A DNA stretch of 35,100 nt, from the IMG/VR virus record IMGVR_UViG_3300025889_000430, positions 1 through 35,100 of that record, one strand, 5' to 3'. Positions 15,004-21,408 of the stretch are shown piece after piece. A program made the position numbers and the translations under genes. The stretch is from a virus. The notes under the pieces are model-generated. The model saw nothing but the letters and a program-made list of their open reading frames with translations. It had not been told where the DNA came from and did not search any database. Each line of letters begins with the position of its first letter. Position 1 is the first letter of the stretch.

Positions 15004-16589
15004 GAGAATACCAACAGCGCGCCCTCGACCAGCTTTACGAATGGTTCCAGAAGCGTGATGGAAACCCCTGCCTGGTGCTGCCGACCGGATCAGGAAAGAG
15101 CCACATCGTGGCTGCGCTCTGCAAAGACGCGATCCAGAACTGGCCTGAGACGCGGATCTTGATGCTAACGCACGTTAAGGAGCTGATCGAGCAGAACGCA
15201 GAAAAGATGCGCCTGCACTGGCGCGGCGCACCGATGGGGATTTATTCTGCTGGCATGGGCCGAAAACAGCTGGGTGAGCCGATTACCTTTGCTGGCATCC
15301 AGTCGATCAGGAAGAGAGCCAGCCAGGTCGGCCATATTGATCTGTGCATCATCGATGAGTGTCACCTAGTCAGCCATAAGGACGAGGGTGGCTATCGCAC
15401 GTTCCTGGCTGAACTGAAGGAAATCAATCCTGCGATGCGAGTGGTGGGCCTGACAGCAACTCCTTACAGGCTGGGGCATGGCCTCATCACGGATGCGCCT
15501 GCGCTCTTTCACGATCTCATTGAGCCAGTCACCATCGAGGAACTGATCTATAAGGGCTATCTCTCGACGCTGCGTTCCAAGGTCACAAAGGCTGCGCTGG
15601 ATACGTCTGGCGTCAAGAAGCGTGGTGGTGAGTTCATCGAAAGCGAGCTGCAGGCTGCAGTAAACACCAGCGACAACAACGAGCGGGTTGTGCGCGAGGT
15701 CATTGAACTGGCTGGTGATCGCAAGGCATGGTTATTCTTCTGCGCTGGTGTGGATCACGCTAAGAGCGTGGCCGATGTTTTGCAGTCGCAAGGTATCCCA
15801 GCCGCTTGCGTGACGGGATCAACGCCAAAGGCAGAGCGGGAGCGGTTATTGGCCGACTTCAAGGCTGGAAAGATACGCGCCCTCACCAACGCCAACGTGC
15901 TGACCACTGGCTTCGACTATCCCGACATCGATCTGATCGCGATGCTGCGTCCGACCATGAGCGCCAGCCTTTACGTCCAGATGGCAGGCCGAGGCATGAG
16001 GCCGAAGAGCCATACCGATCACTGCCTCGTTCTGGACTTTGCAGGCGTGGTGCAATCGCATGGCCCGATCACTGCCGTCCAACCGCCATCGAAGGCAGGC
16101 GAAGGCAATGGCGAGGCACCAGTCAAGGTCTGCGAGAACTGCCACGAGCTGGTGCACATCAGCGCGAAGGAATGCCCTGCTTGCGGTGAGCCGTTCCCGG
16201 AGCCGGAAGATAAGCACCGTCACCTCAAGCTGCGTGATGATGACATCATGGGACTGGAGGCGCAGGAGATGGCCCTGACAGGCTGGAACTGGCGCAAGCA
16301 CACCAGCAAGGCATCTGGCAAGGATATGCTGGCGGTGTCCTATTATGGCGGTCTGAGCGATCCCAGCGTGGTCGAGTATTTCCCATTGACGCATTCCGGC
16401 TATGCAGGCGAGAAGGCGCTCAATGCGATTGTTGAGATTGCTGGGAAGGCGAACGTCAATTTCATCAAGGCTGATGCGCTTGAGGAATGGGCTGATCGGC
16501 TGAACGCTGGAGCGCATCCTTGGGCGATCGAGTATCGCCGCGATGGGAAATATTATCGAGTGATTAGGAGGAAGTGGAACAATGCCTAG
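14997..16589 (+). CDS. SF2 DEAD/DEAH-type helicase with zinc ribbon
   Basis: 530 residues. Motif I LPTGSGKS (28-35), II DECH (120-123), III TATP (153-156), and VI QMAGRGMRPK (328 onward) define a DEAH/RAD3-like superfamily 2 helicase of the type common in phage early regions. CENC...CPAC (C379, C382, C393, C396) is a zinc ribbon. The C-terminal 120 residues (LTGWNWRKHTSKASGKDMLA, then YFPLTH) form an accessory domain often seen on these proteins. It starts inside the end of the methyltransferase gene, behind GGAG. A part in replication restart or recombination, possibly with the VRR-NUC nuclease two genes on, is inferred from context. Confidence 0.92.
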   Translation: MLREYQQRALDQLYEWFQKRDGNPCLVLPTGSGKSHIVAALCKDAIQNWPETRILMLTHVKELIEQNAEKMRLHWRGAPMGIYSAGMGRKQLGEPITFAGIQSIRKRASQVGHIDLCIIDECHLVSHKDEGGYRTFLAELKEINPAMRVVGLTATPYRLGHGLITDAPALFHDLIEPVTIEELIYKGYLSTLRSKVTKAALDTSGVKKRGGEFIESELQAAVNTSDNNERVVREVIELAGDRKAWLFFCAGVDHAKSVADVLQSQGIPAACVTGSTPKAERERLLADFKAGKIRALTNANVLTTGFDYPDIDLIAMLRPTMSASLYVQMAGRGMRPKSHTDHCLVLDFAGVVQSHGPITAVQPPSKAGEGNGEAPVKVCENCHELVHISAKECPACGEPFPEPEDKHRHLKLRDDDIMGLEAQEMALTGWNWRKHTSKASGKDMLAVSYYGGLSDPSVVEYFPLTHSGYAGEKALNAIVEIAGKANVNFIKADALEEWADRLNAGAHPWAIEYRRDGKYYRVIRRKWNNA

Positions 16590-16776
16590 GCCGCCAAAGC
16601 CAGATTTTCTGGTGCAATATGAGGAGTGGATCAAAGCTGGTCCACCTGAGTGCTGCCATACCTGCGATCACTATAGTGGCGAAGGTCGATGCTTTGTGTT
16701 CAACATGGAGCCACCAGCCGAGTTCGTGAACAGCTTTGGGCAGTGCGAGAAGTATGAGCAGGAGATTCCGTTTTGA
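16582..16776 (+). CDS. Small cysteine-rich phage protein (64 aa)
   Basis: ATG 16582 lies behind TAGGAGGAAG and overlaps the helicase stop by 8 bases. The product has C24, C25, C28, C37 and C55 in ECCHTCDHYSGEGRCF...GQCEKYEQ, enough to bind one zinc or a small Fe-S cluster. This CxxC-x8-C-x(15-20)-CxxY pattern recurs in small phage proteins and has no assigned function. It ends with a TTGA overlap into the nuclease gene, so it may be made together with it. Confidence 0.75.
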   Translation: MPRPPKPDFLVQYEEWIKAGPPECCHTCDHYSGEGRCFVFNMEPPAEFVNSFGQCEKYEQEIPF

Positions 16777-17123
16777 GTGGGGACCGCATTCCCACTGAGC
16801 ATGAAGAACAGCGCGAGGTGGTCCGCTGGTTCCGCCAGAAGTATCGGCCCATCCGCATCTTCGCCATTCCGAATGGAGGTTATCGATCTCGCGCCACTGC
16901 CGCTAGGCTCAAGGCCGAAGGCGTGGCTCGCGGTGTGCCTGATCTGTTTGTGCCAGCGCACAATCTCTGGATTGAGATGAAGCGGGTCAAGGGAGGCAGG
17001 TTGTCTCCCGATCAGCGGGACTGGATCAAGTATCTTGAGGGCCTGGGCAACACCTGCCTTGTTTGCTTCGGAGCTGATGATGCCAAGGCGCAGATCGATG
17101 CCTTTTTTGATGCCCTAAAATAA
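16773..17123 (+). CDS. VRR-NUC domain nuclease
   Basis: 116 residues, read from TTG 16773, which overlaps the previous stop and has CAGGAG 7-8 bases upstream; no in-frame ATG precedes the domain. Conserved VRR-NUC features: EHEEQREVVRWFR, IPNGGYRS, GVPDLFVPA (catalytic D), LWIEMKRVKGGRLSPDQ (E-x-K) and the closing CLVCFGADDAK. These stand-alone phage enzymes of the PD-(D/E)XK fold cut branched or flapped DNA. Following a SF2 helicase is a frequent arrangement. It is the last gene before a hairpin and a new promoter. Confidence 0.9.
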   Translation: MSGDRIPTEHEEQREVVRWFRQKYRPIRIFAIPNGGYRSRATAARLKAEGVARGVPDLFVPAHNLWIEMKRVKGGRLSPDQRDWIKYLEGLGNTCLVCFGADDAKAQIDAFFDALK

Positions 17124-17126
17124 TTT

Positions 17127-17143
17127 CGCACAATGTGCGTTTT
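17127..17143 (+). terminator. Short hairpin plus T run after the VRR-NUC gene
   Basis: CGCAC-AAT-GTGCG followed by TTTT, 3 bases after the stop codon. The stem is only 5 bp (6 if drawn as a palindrome with one central base), so it is a weak intrinsic terminator at best. Its position between the recombination block and the promoter at 17148 supports separation of two transcription units. Confidence 0.4.
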
Positions 17144-17147
17144 CCAC

Positions 17148-17175
17148 TTTACAGTGCATGATACCAGTCTATGAT
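17148..17175 (+). promoter_or_regulatory. Sigma70-like promoter for the small-gene operon
   Basis: TTTACA (17148-17153, 5 of 6 to TTGACA), 16-base spacer, TATGAT (17170-17175, 5 of 6 to TATAAT). The first gene starts 25 bases further on, behind AGGAGG. TTATCCACT (17176-17184), one base off the DnaA box TTATCCACA, directly follows the -10, where transcription would begin. This is notable because the operon encodes a DnaA domain IV protein. Confidence 0.6.
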
Positions 17176-17200
17176 TTATCCACTGTTTAGGAGGAAGCCA

Positions 17201-17317
17201 ATGCGTAATATCATCGAACTGATCCGCATCATGCCGCGAGAGGAATGGATTCTCGGCATCATGATGGTGACTGTGTTCCCAGCGATGTTCTGGGCTGCAT
17301 GGGTGATGACACCATGA
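17201..17317 (+). CDS. Tiny single-span membrane protein (38 aa)
   Basis: ATG 17201 follows a near-perfect TTAGGAGG (8 bases upstream). The product begins MRNIIELIRIMPREEW and continues with one hydrophobic helix (ILGIMMVTVFPAMFWAAWVM), so it is probably an inner membrane peptide with a short basic N-terminus. Function unknown. First gene of the operon; its stop overlaps the next ATG (ATGA), which together with the strong binding site supports that it is real. Confidence 0.7.
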   Translation: MRNIIELIRIMPREEWILGIMMVTVFPAMFWAAWVMTP

Positions 17318-17439
17318 AGATCGCTCAAATAGCACCGCTCGACCATCGGGCCACGCAACGCCGCACACCTGATAGTATCTGGCCTCTGCGCCGCGCTGAT
17401 GGCAGGACATGGGCAGAAGCCAAGGAAATCAAAAAATGA
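17314..17439 (+). CDS. Small basic protein (41 aa), unknown
   Basis: The frame starts at ATG 17314, overlapping the previous stop by four bases, and its stop again overlaps the next ATG. The product, MKIAQIAPLDHRATQRRTPD and then SIWPLRRADGRTWAEAKEIK, is basic with a Trp-containing centre. I recognise no family. Support comes from the two ATGA junctions only. Confidence 0.55.
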   Translation: MKIAQIAPLDHRATQRRTPDSIWPLRRADGRTWAEAKEIKK

Positions 17440-17738
17440 TGTATGCAGACCGTATCCGGCAATGGGCCGCAGATCGTAACCTGATTTGTGGCAGCACACC
17501 GCAGGCGCAGTTCGTCAAGCTGATGGAAGAGGTTGGCGAGCTGGCAGAGGCTATCGCTAAAGGTAAGCCGGAGCAGTTCGAAGACAGCATCGGGGACGTT
17601 TTTGTTGTTTTGACAATCCTTGCGGCGCAGTATGGCTTTGAAATCGAGCAGTGTGTGGCGCTGGCTTGGGAAGAGATCAAAGATCGCAAGGGCCGGATGA
17701 TTGATGGCGTTTTCGTGAAGGAGGAAGATGATGACTGA
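17436..17738 (+). CDS. MazG-like NTP pyrophosphohydrolase
   Basis: 100 residues from ATG 17436 (ATGA overlap); a second ATG follows directly. The motif FVKLMEEVGELAEAIAKG, followed by FEDSIGDVFVVLTILA, supplies the EExxE...D metal-binding layout of MazG/dUTPase all-alpha pyrophosphatases, and YGFEIEQCVALAWEEIKDRK closes the four-helix core. Phage MazG-like proteins hydrolyse nucleotides, for example unusual dNTPs or alarmone precursors; the substrate here cannot be told. It belongs to the operon that also has a DfrB-like protein, so a nucleotide-linked role for the block is possible. Confidence 0.85.
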   Translation: MMYADRIRQWAADRNLICGSTPQAQFVKLMEEVGELAEAIAKGKPEQFEDSIGDVFVVLTILAAQYGFEIEQCVALAWEEIKDRKGRMIDGVFVKEEDDD

Positions 17739-18120
17739 AGCAGTGCTGATAGGCTGCGGGTTTATGCTCGGCGCAGCAGCCGCTCTTGGGGATAGATACA
17801 CCGTGATCGACCGAAACAGCGGCGAAAAAATTGGCGGCGGTCTGACCGCTGCTGATGCCGCCCACATCGTCCTAACCGATGACGGGCGGCAGTACGACAT
17901 TCGCCCGTCTGAGGATGGTGAAGGCTTCGACTTGTGGAGTTGTCAGCCGGTCGCAAACAGAGGCTGGTTTAAAACCTTAATTTGGTCAAACGGCCCAGAT
18001 CGCGATGCCGCAGAAACGGAGCTTTTCGCTAAAGTGATTGCCGCCAATTGGCCGCGCCACCCCGAAGTCCTGACTGACGAGCAATACGCTTTTCTGGAAA
18101 GGGAAAGGGAAGCGAAATGA
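17731..18120 (+). CDS. Unknown protein with hydrophobic N-terminus (129 aa)
   Basis: Of two adjacent ATGs I prefer 17731, six bases after AAGGAGG. Residues 4-19 (AVLIGCGFMLGAAAAL) are hydrophobic and could be a signal or membrane anchor. The next part, DRYTVIDRNSGEKIGGGLTA then HIVLTDDGRQYDIRP, is a small beta-alpha module that I have the impression of having seen in other alphaproteobacterial and phage proteins ('A-VLTDDGR-YEIR---DG--LW'). The C-terminal third is charged and helical (LTDEQYAFLEREREAK). No function can be named. Confidence 0.65.
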   Translation: MTEAVLIGCGFMLGAAAALGDRYTVIDRNSGEKIGGGLTAADAAHIVLTDDGRQYDIRPSEDGEGFDLWSCQPVANRGWFKTLIWSNGPDRDAAETELFAKVIAANWPRHPEVLTDEQYAFLEREREAK

Positions 18121-18162
18121 CAAATCGCCATTTGCGCGCCTAACTGAACAAGGGGAATTAAC

Positions 18163-18288
18163 ATGCCTAAGACCAATGGATTTATCGTTTATGAAGGGAC
18201 ATCCGCCATCGATGCCGCTCTTGGCTGGATGTGGTGGAGCCTCGCTGACGCGATGGACAAGTATGATGATTGGAACGACTACCAATGA
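18163..18288 (+). CDS. Small Trp-rich protein (41 aa), unknown
   Basis: ATG 18163 lies 7 bases after AAGGGG; the stop overlaps the next ATG (ATGA). The product, MPKTNGFIVYEGTSAIDAAL followed by GWMWWSLADAMDKYDDW, has four tryptophans and no charge cluster. It resembles nothing I can name. The 42 bases before it hold only the binding site. Confidence 0.5.
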   Translation: MPKTNGFIVYEGTSAIDAALGWMWWSLADAMDKYDDWNDYQ

Positions 18289-18512
18289 CTGAAGACGATG
18301 GATTTAAAACCGTGGTGCCTGACATGAACTGGAACTTCTCCGTGGGCGACAGGGTTCGTAAGGTGAAGGGCTACGAGTGGCCGGGCGTGGTCGTGGCGGT
18401 GTTCAAGACGCTGGGCGACAAGCCCCGCTATGTTGTCGAATGCACGGTGCCAGAGGTGGCAGGTGCGCTACATATTTATAATGGCGATCAGCTAGAGTTG
18501 GATCAGAAGTGA
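18285..18512 (+). CDS. R67/DfrB-like SH3-fold protein (type II DHFR homologue)
   Basis: 75 residues from ATG 18285. Aligned by eye to R67 dihydrofolate reductase (78 aa), FSVGDRVRKVKGYEWPGVVV matches [20 protein letters not shown], and GALHIYNGDQLE matches GSVQIYPVAALE. K26 and W32 correspond to R67 K32 and W38, and I64-Y65 to I68-Y69 of the active-site strand. The key Gln67 is a His (H63) and Val66 a Leu here. R67 works as a homotetramer with one central pore and gives trimethoprim resistance. Whether this protein reduces dihydrofolate is not shown by sequence; it may be a non-catalytic SH3-like relative. Its stop overlaps the next GTG (GTGA). Confidence 0.75.
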   Translation: MTEDDGFKTVVPDMNWNFSVGDRVRKVKGYEWPGVVVAVFKTLGDKPRYVVECTVPEVAGALHIYNGDQLELDQK

Positions 18513-18856
18513 AGCAAGAAATCATCAACGAATGTGCAAGGCTATTTGGTGTTCACCAACGAGACATTGTAAGCGACGCGCGCTTCGGGTTCCTCATACC
18601 GGCACGGTTTGCGCTCTATAAGGCGTTACGGCTGCGCGGCTGGTCCTGCGCTCAAATCGGGAAACTGGTTAGTGGCCGAGATCATTCGACTATCTTGCAC
18701 GGCCTGAAGAGAGCAGATTATATGATGGAACGCGATCCATCCTATGCCGCCAAAGTGCTGGCGATGGTAGATTTGAAGCCGACAGCCATTGACCCCGCGT
18801 TCCTGCCGCCAGAACCAGAAGCAGAACCAAAAGAATGGGAGAAGTGGTATGCCTGA
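18509..18856 (+). CDS. Stand-alone DnaA domain IV-like DNA-binding protein
   Basis: 115 residues from GTG 18509. Residues about 30-70 carry the DnaA C-terminal signature ALRLRGWSCAQIGKLVSGRD followed by HSTILHGLKRAD, where the GRDHSTI(L/V)xH stretch is the helix-turn-helix basic loop that reads the DnaA box. The AAA+ ATPase part of DnaA is absent. The C-terminal 30 residues are Pro/Glu rich and likely disordered. Such proteins could occupy host or phage DnaA boxes to steer replication, or regulate transcription. A near-consensus box lies at the promoter of this operon (17176). Confidence 0.9.
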   Translation: MKQEIINECARLFGVHQRDIVSDARFGFLIPARFALYKALRLRGWSCAQIGKLVSGRDHSTILHGLKRADYMMERDPSYAAKVLAMVDLKPTAIDPAFLPPEPEAEPKEWEKWYA

Positions 18857-19046
18857 CTGCAATAGCGGAGTGATCGCACAAGCACGCCTAAACGTGGCTG
18901 AGAATTACGTTCAGACCTATCACATCAACGCCATCATGGCTGGTGATTGGGATAATGGCGAGCTGGTGAGCAGCGAAGTAGAGCGTCTACTAAAGAATCC
19001 GCCTTTAGCCGAGAGTGAGGATCAAGACGAGATCAATCCCGAATAA
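18849..19046 (+). CDS. Small unknown protein at the end of the rightward unit (65 aa)
   Basis: ATG 18849 follows GGGAG and overlaps the DnaA-like gene's stop by 8 bases. The product, MPDCNSGVIAQARLNVAENY and on to an acidic end ESEDQDEINPE, is helical and acidic; no family recognised. Its last 14 bases overlap the 3' end of the metallophosphoesterase gene on the other strand, the point where the two transcription units collide. Confidence 0.65.
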   Translation: MPDCNSGVIAQARLNVAENYVQTYHINAIMAGDWDNGELVSSEVERLLKNPPLAESEDQDEINPE

Positions 19047-20202
19047 ACATCTCTGGGGACACCATGACCCGACCTATCGGTCCCCACTTCTTGTGATAGG
19101 TTATGGACCATGCAGCGCGATCAGCGATCCAGCCGCCTCGCGCTGCATAGGCATCTCTGGCAGCTAGAGTTGGATGCTGCACCACAGTCACCCCATTGAA
19201 CTCCTTTTCGTCCCGGTGATGCCGATGGCCGCAATGAATTTCTCTGCGCGTTGTTGCACCCCATTCTGCCGGGAACTGGGCTGCAAATAGCAACGGGAGA
19301 GCCTCATTCCGCACCTTGTGGCCGTGGTGGACACCGATCATGTTCTGGCCCCAGACATAGGCGTAGAACGGCAGATCGGAGCCATTCACTGTGACTCGTG
19401 GCTCGTCTTCAAAATGCACTGCAAAGGCATCTGCCAGCCATCCAGCAGACTCCTCGTCATGGTTACCTTCTGCGATGATTAGATGAACGTCCTTGTGCGC
19501 GCTCAAAGCCTGAGAGACCATGTGGCGAATGATTCTGATCGCCGCTCTGCGAATCTTCGGAAACCTGCTATCTGCATCGAGAACGTGCTTGTGCGCTGGA
19601 GTAACTGGCAACTTGCCATCGGTGTGCAGGAAGTCTCCCTGAATGTTGATGATCGCCATGCTGGCCTTTGGGCTGCGCTCAATCATTTCCGCCATTGCCG
19701 CCAGAATAATCCGCTCTGCAATATGGATGTCCCAATCAGCTCCGCCCTCTGGCTGCCAGGCATACATCCCCAGATGGTAGTCAGTGAACGTCAAGACGTT
19801 GCAAAGCTCATCGTCCACCATATCAGGAGCCGGGACTAGCTGTGCCTTGCCAATATCGTCATTGATTGCGGAAACAGCCTCTTTCAGCGCTTCCAGAATA
19901 GCATCATGCTTGACGCTGCTCTTCACCCATTGCCCGGAAGGCTTTCCCTCTTTGTTGTAGTAAGTCGAGATACCCTTGACGGTATAGGAATCAGGAACTT
20001 TCCGCACCATGTCATGCGCTGGCGAATAGCCTTGCAGTTCAGCTTTTTTAACGACTGCTTTATATGCATCTCTGACAGTTTTTTCATCAATGCCAAGCGC
20101 CCTAGCAGCACCTCGACCAGAGCCATGCAGTTCAATGGTTTCAAGGATCTCAAGCTGCCGAGCAGTGCAGAACTGCCTCAATTCTGGGTCAATGTGCTGC
20201 AT
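19033..20202 (-). CDS. Calcineurin-like metallophosphoesterase with N-terminal HTH
   Basis: 389 residues. Residues 10-50 form an HTH of the sigma-like type (QLEILETIELHGSGRGAARA then LGIDEKTVRDAYKAV). Residues 135-330 carry the five metal motifs of the calcineurin fold: D141-Y-H143, GD190-F-L-H193, GNHD (246-249), HHGH (292-295) and CGHRHH (324-329). Proteins with this two-part layout are widespread in phages and are usually annotated without a proven substrate; DNA or a nucleotide ester is possible because of the DNA-binding part. It is the last gene of the leftward unit, after the lysis genes. The binding site before ATG 20202 is weak. Confidence 0.88.
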   Translation of the reverse strand: MQHIDPELRQFCTARQLEILETIELHGSGRGAARALGIDEKTVRDAYKAVVKKAELQGYSPAHDMVRKVPDSYTVKGISTYYNKEGKPSGQWVKSSVKHDAILEALKEAVSAINDDIGKAQLVPAPDMVDDELCNVLTFTDYHLGMYAWQPEGGADWDIHIAERIILAAMAEMIERSPKASMAIINIQGDFLHTDGKLPVTPAHKHVLDADSRFPKIRRAAIRIIRHMVSQALSAHKDVHLIIAEGNHDEESAGWLADAFAVHFEDEPRVTVNGSDLPFYAYVWGQNMIGVHHGHKVRNEALPLLFAAQFPAEWGATTRREIHCGHRHHRDEKEFNGVTVVQHPTLAARDAYAARGGWIADRAAWSITYHKKWGPIGRVMVSPEMFIRD

Positions 20203-20209
20203 ATCTGCT

Positions 20210-20434
20210 CTAGGGGCAATCGTGATCGCAAACGCACGCCCAAGCGGAATTGTGCACCTCGACCTGCTTGACAGTCTCTGGTGTGTCGCGAGTGCTGTCG
20301 TAGCTGATTGGTGCAGCGATAGCGCAATAGCTACTTACGGGATCGGTCGAAACGTGAGCGCAGGCGCTCGTCACGCTCAGGATCAGGAACGCTGACAGCA
20401 GCCTCACCAAGTTCGATCTGGCGATTGATGGCAT
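20210..20434 (-). CDS. Rz1-like outer membrane lipoprotein (o-spanin)
   Basis: 74 residues: signal segment LVRLLSAFLILSVTSAC with a lipobox cysteine at about residue 25, then a short periplasmic part (PISYDSTRDTPETVKQVEVH then NSAWACVCDHDCP). The PIS-----DTPETV--I--HN--W-C-C pattern is that of Rz1 proteins of proteobacterial phages. It begins inside the Rz gene in another frame (104-base overlap), the usual Rz/Rz1 arrangement, and extends past the end of Rz. The exact start is uncertain; a GTG nine codons in would also leave a full signal peptide. It disrupts the outer membrane with the i-spanin at lysis. Confidence 0.8.
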   Translation of the reverse strand: MPSIARSNLVRLLSAFLILSVTSACAHVSTDPVSSYCAIAAPISYDSTRDTPETVKQVEVHNSAWACVCDHDCP

Positions 20435-20546
20435 CGTTCATCTCCTTGATTGTTTCCTGACGGCCCTGCTGCTTCCAATGCTGCTGATCGAAGAAGGCAA
20501 AGACCTTATCGAGCAAAGCCAGCAGAGCCGTCAGGAACTTAATCAT
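20331..20546 (-). CDS. Rz-like inner membrane spanin (i-spanin)
   Basis: 71 residues: N-terminal hydrophobic segment MIKFLTALLALLDKVFAFFD, then a charged helix (QGRQETIKEMNDAINRQIEL) likely to form a coiled coil in the periplasm, ending in Arg-rich DERLRSRFDRSRK. Size, topology and the embedded lipoprotein gene at 20210-20434 identify it as the partner of Rz1. Its ATG overlaps the holin stop (ATGA). Confidence 0.75.
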   Translation of the reverse strand: MIKFLTALLALLDKVFAFFDQQHWKQQGRQETIKEMNDAINRQIELGEAAVSVPDPERDERLRSRFDRSRK

Positions 20547-20716
20547 GCCTTTTTTTCAGCCAAGATAACGCCAACAAGACCAGCTACAGCAGCAGCCACA
20601 GCCGCAGAGGCGTTATAAAGATCGCTGGATACGCCAAATGCCAGAGCCATGCCGGACATACCAGCATAGGTCGAGGGCTCTTTAAGGCGCTCCAAAAGCC
20701 AATTTACCGCGTTCAT
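20543..20716 (-). CDS. Holin-like membrane protein (57 aa)
   Basis: Starts MNAVNWLLERLKEPSTYAGM at ATG 20714-20716, with AAAGGA in the end of the endolysin gene. Two hydrophobic stretches (YAGMSGMALAFGVSS and NASAAVAAAVAGLVGVILA) and a charged end EKKA suit a small holin. The 'NW-L-RL-EPST-AG' opening is common in phage holins or holin-like proteins next to endolysin and spanins. It would time and permit release of the endolysin. Confidence 0.75.
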   Translation of the reverse strand: MNAVNWLLERLKEPSTYAGMSGMALAFGVSSDLYNASAAVAAAVAGLVGVILAEKKA

Positions 20717-20717
20717 A

Positions 20718-21110
20718 TTATTTTCCTTTCGGATAAGCCTTCCAGGGCAGTTCCCAATGCGGACCATCCTTGAAGGTTCGCCAGTCCCCGCCCCATTGGA
20801 TGGGAACATTCTCAGCCTTGGCAGCATCTTTTACGATGACAGCTAGCTGATGATATAGCGGCCAGTCCCAACGCACTGTTCCGCCAACCATAGGAGCCAG
20901 ATCAACCGCGTGTCCGGTCAAGTGGCGTGAGTTCATAGTCTTGGTCGCACCAAGTTCCATTAGCTGCTTCTGGCGCTCTTTGGTGCGCAGACCTTCCAGC
21001 ACGGTAAAGTCCAGAGACGAAAGGGCAGCAGCCTTGTGGACCACGCGTGCCAAGTCAGGATGCACACCAACAAGGCGCGAACGCGAACGCTGGCCGAGGA
21101 CAATGCTCAC
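20718..21110 (-). CDS. Endolysin, M15-type peptidase
   Basis: 130 residues. The metallopeptidase M15 signature SRHLTGHAVDL (S61-x-H63...D70) and GPHWELP (H118) supply the zinc ligands; VLEGLRTKERQKQLMELGAT lies before them as in the L-Ala-D-Glu endopeptidases of other phages. No signal peptide, so it depends on the holin that follows two bases later. Its ATG overlaps the stop of the coiled-coil membrane protein gene. Confidence 0.93.
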   Translation of the reverse strand: MSIVLGQRSRSRLVGVHPDLARVVHKAAALSSLDFTVLEGLRTKERQKQLMELGATKTMNSRHLTGHAVDLAPMVGGTVRWDWPLYHQLAVIVKDAAKAENVPIQWGGDWRTFKDGPHWELPWKAYPKGK

Positions 21111-21397
21111 TTCGATCGATCCTCTTTATTCTCAAGACGCTTAAAGACCGCACCAAGCGTATCATCCATGTGCTTGAAGCTGACCTTCATGTCCTGGCGC
21201 ATCTCACGCATCTCAGTCTTGATCTCCAGCATGGCGCTGCGGAAATCATCTTTGCGGACATAAATCTCAGGCAGATCACGCTCAATAACGCGAATGTCTG
21301 CCTTCAGGTCTTTGATGGCATCCCATACTACCTTTAGAATCCAGCCCAGAGCAGCGCCAAAAGCCGTAAACAACCAGTTTATCAATTGCTGATCCAA
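21107..21397 (-). CDS. Membrane-anchored coiled-coil protein beside endolysin
   Basis: 96 residues: one hydrophobic helix near the start (INWLFTAFGAALGWILKVVW) then a long charged helix (AMLEIKTEMREMRQDMKVSF) predicted as coiled coil. This layout, with the small motif EIYVRKDDFRS between, is frequent just before phage lysozymes. It may be a second holin or antiholin or a spanin-like factor; none can be chosen from sequence alone. Confidence 0.75.
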   Translation of the reverse strand: MDQQLINWLFTAFGAALGWILKVVWDAIKDLKADIRVIERDLPEIYVRKDDFRSAMLEIKTEMREMRQDMKVSFKHMDDTLGAVFKRLENKEDRSK

Positions 21398-21408
21398 GGA
21401 AACTTCCT

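Noticed and set aside
19055-19085. GGGGAC...GTCCCC inverted repeat at the convergent gene ends
   Set aside because: Only 6 bp with a 19-base loop, inside coding sequence and without a T run; too weak to call a terminator.
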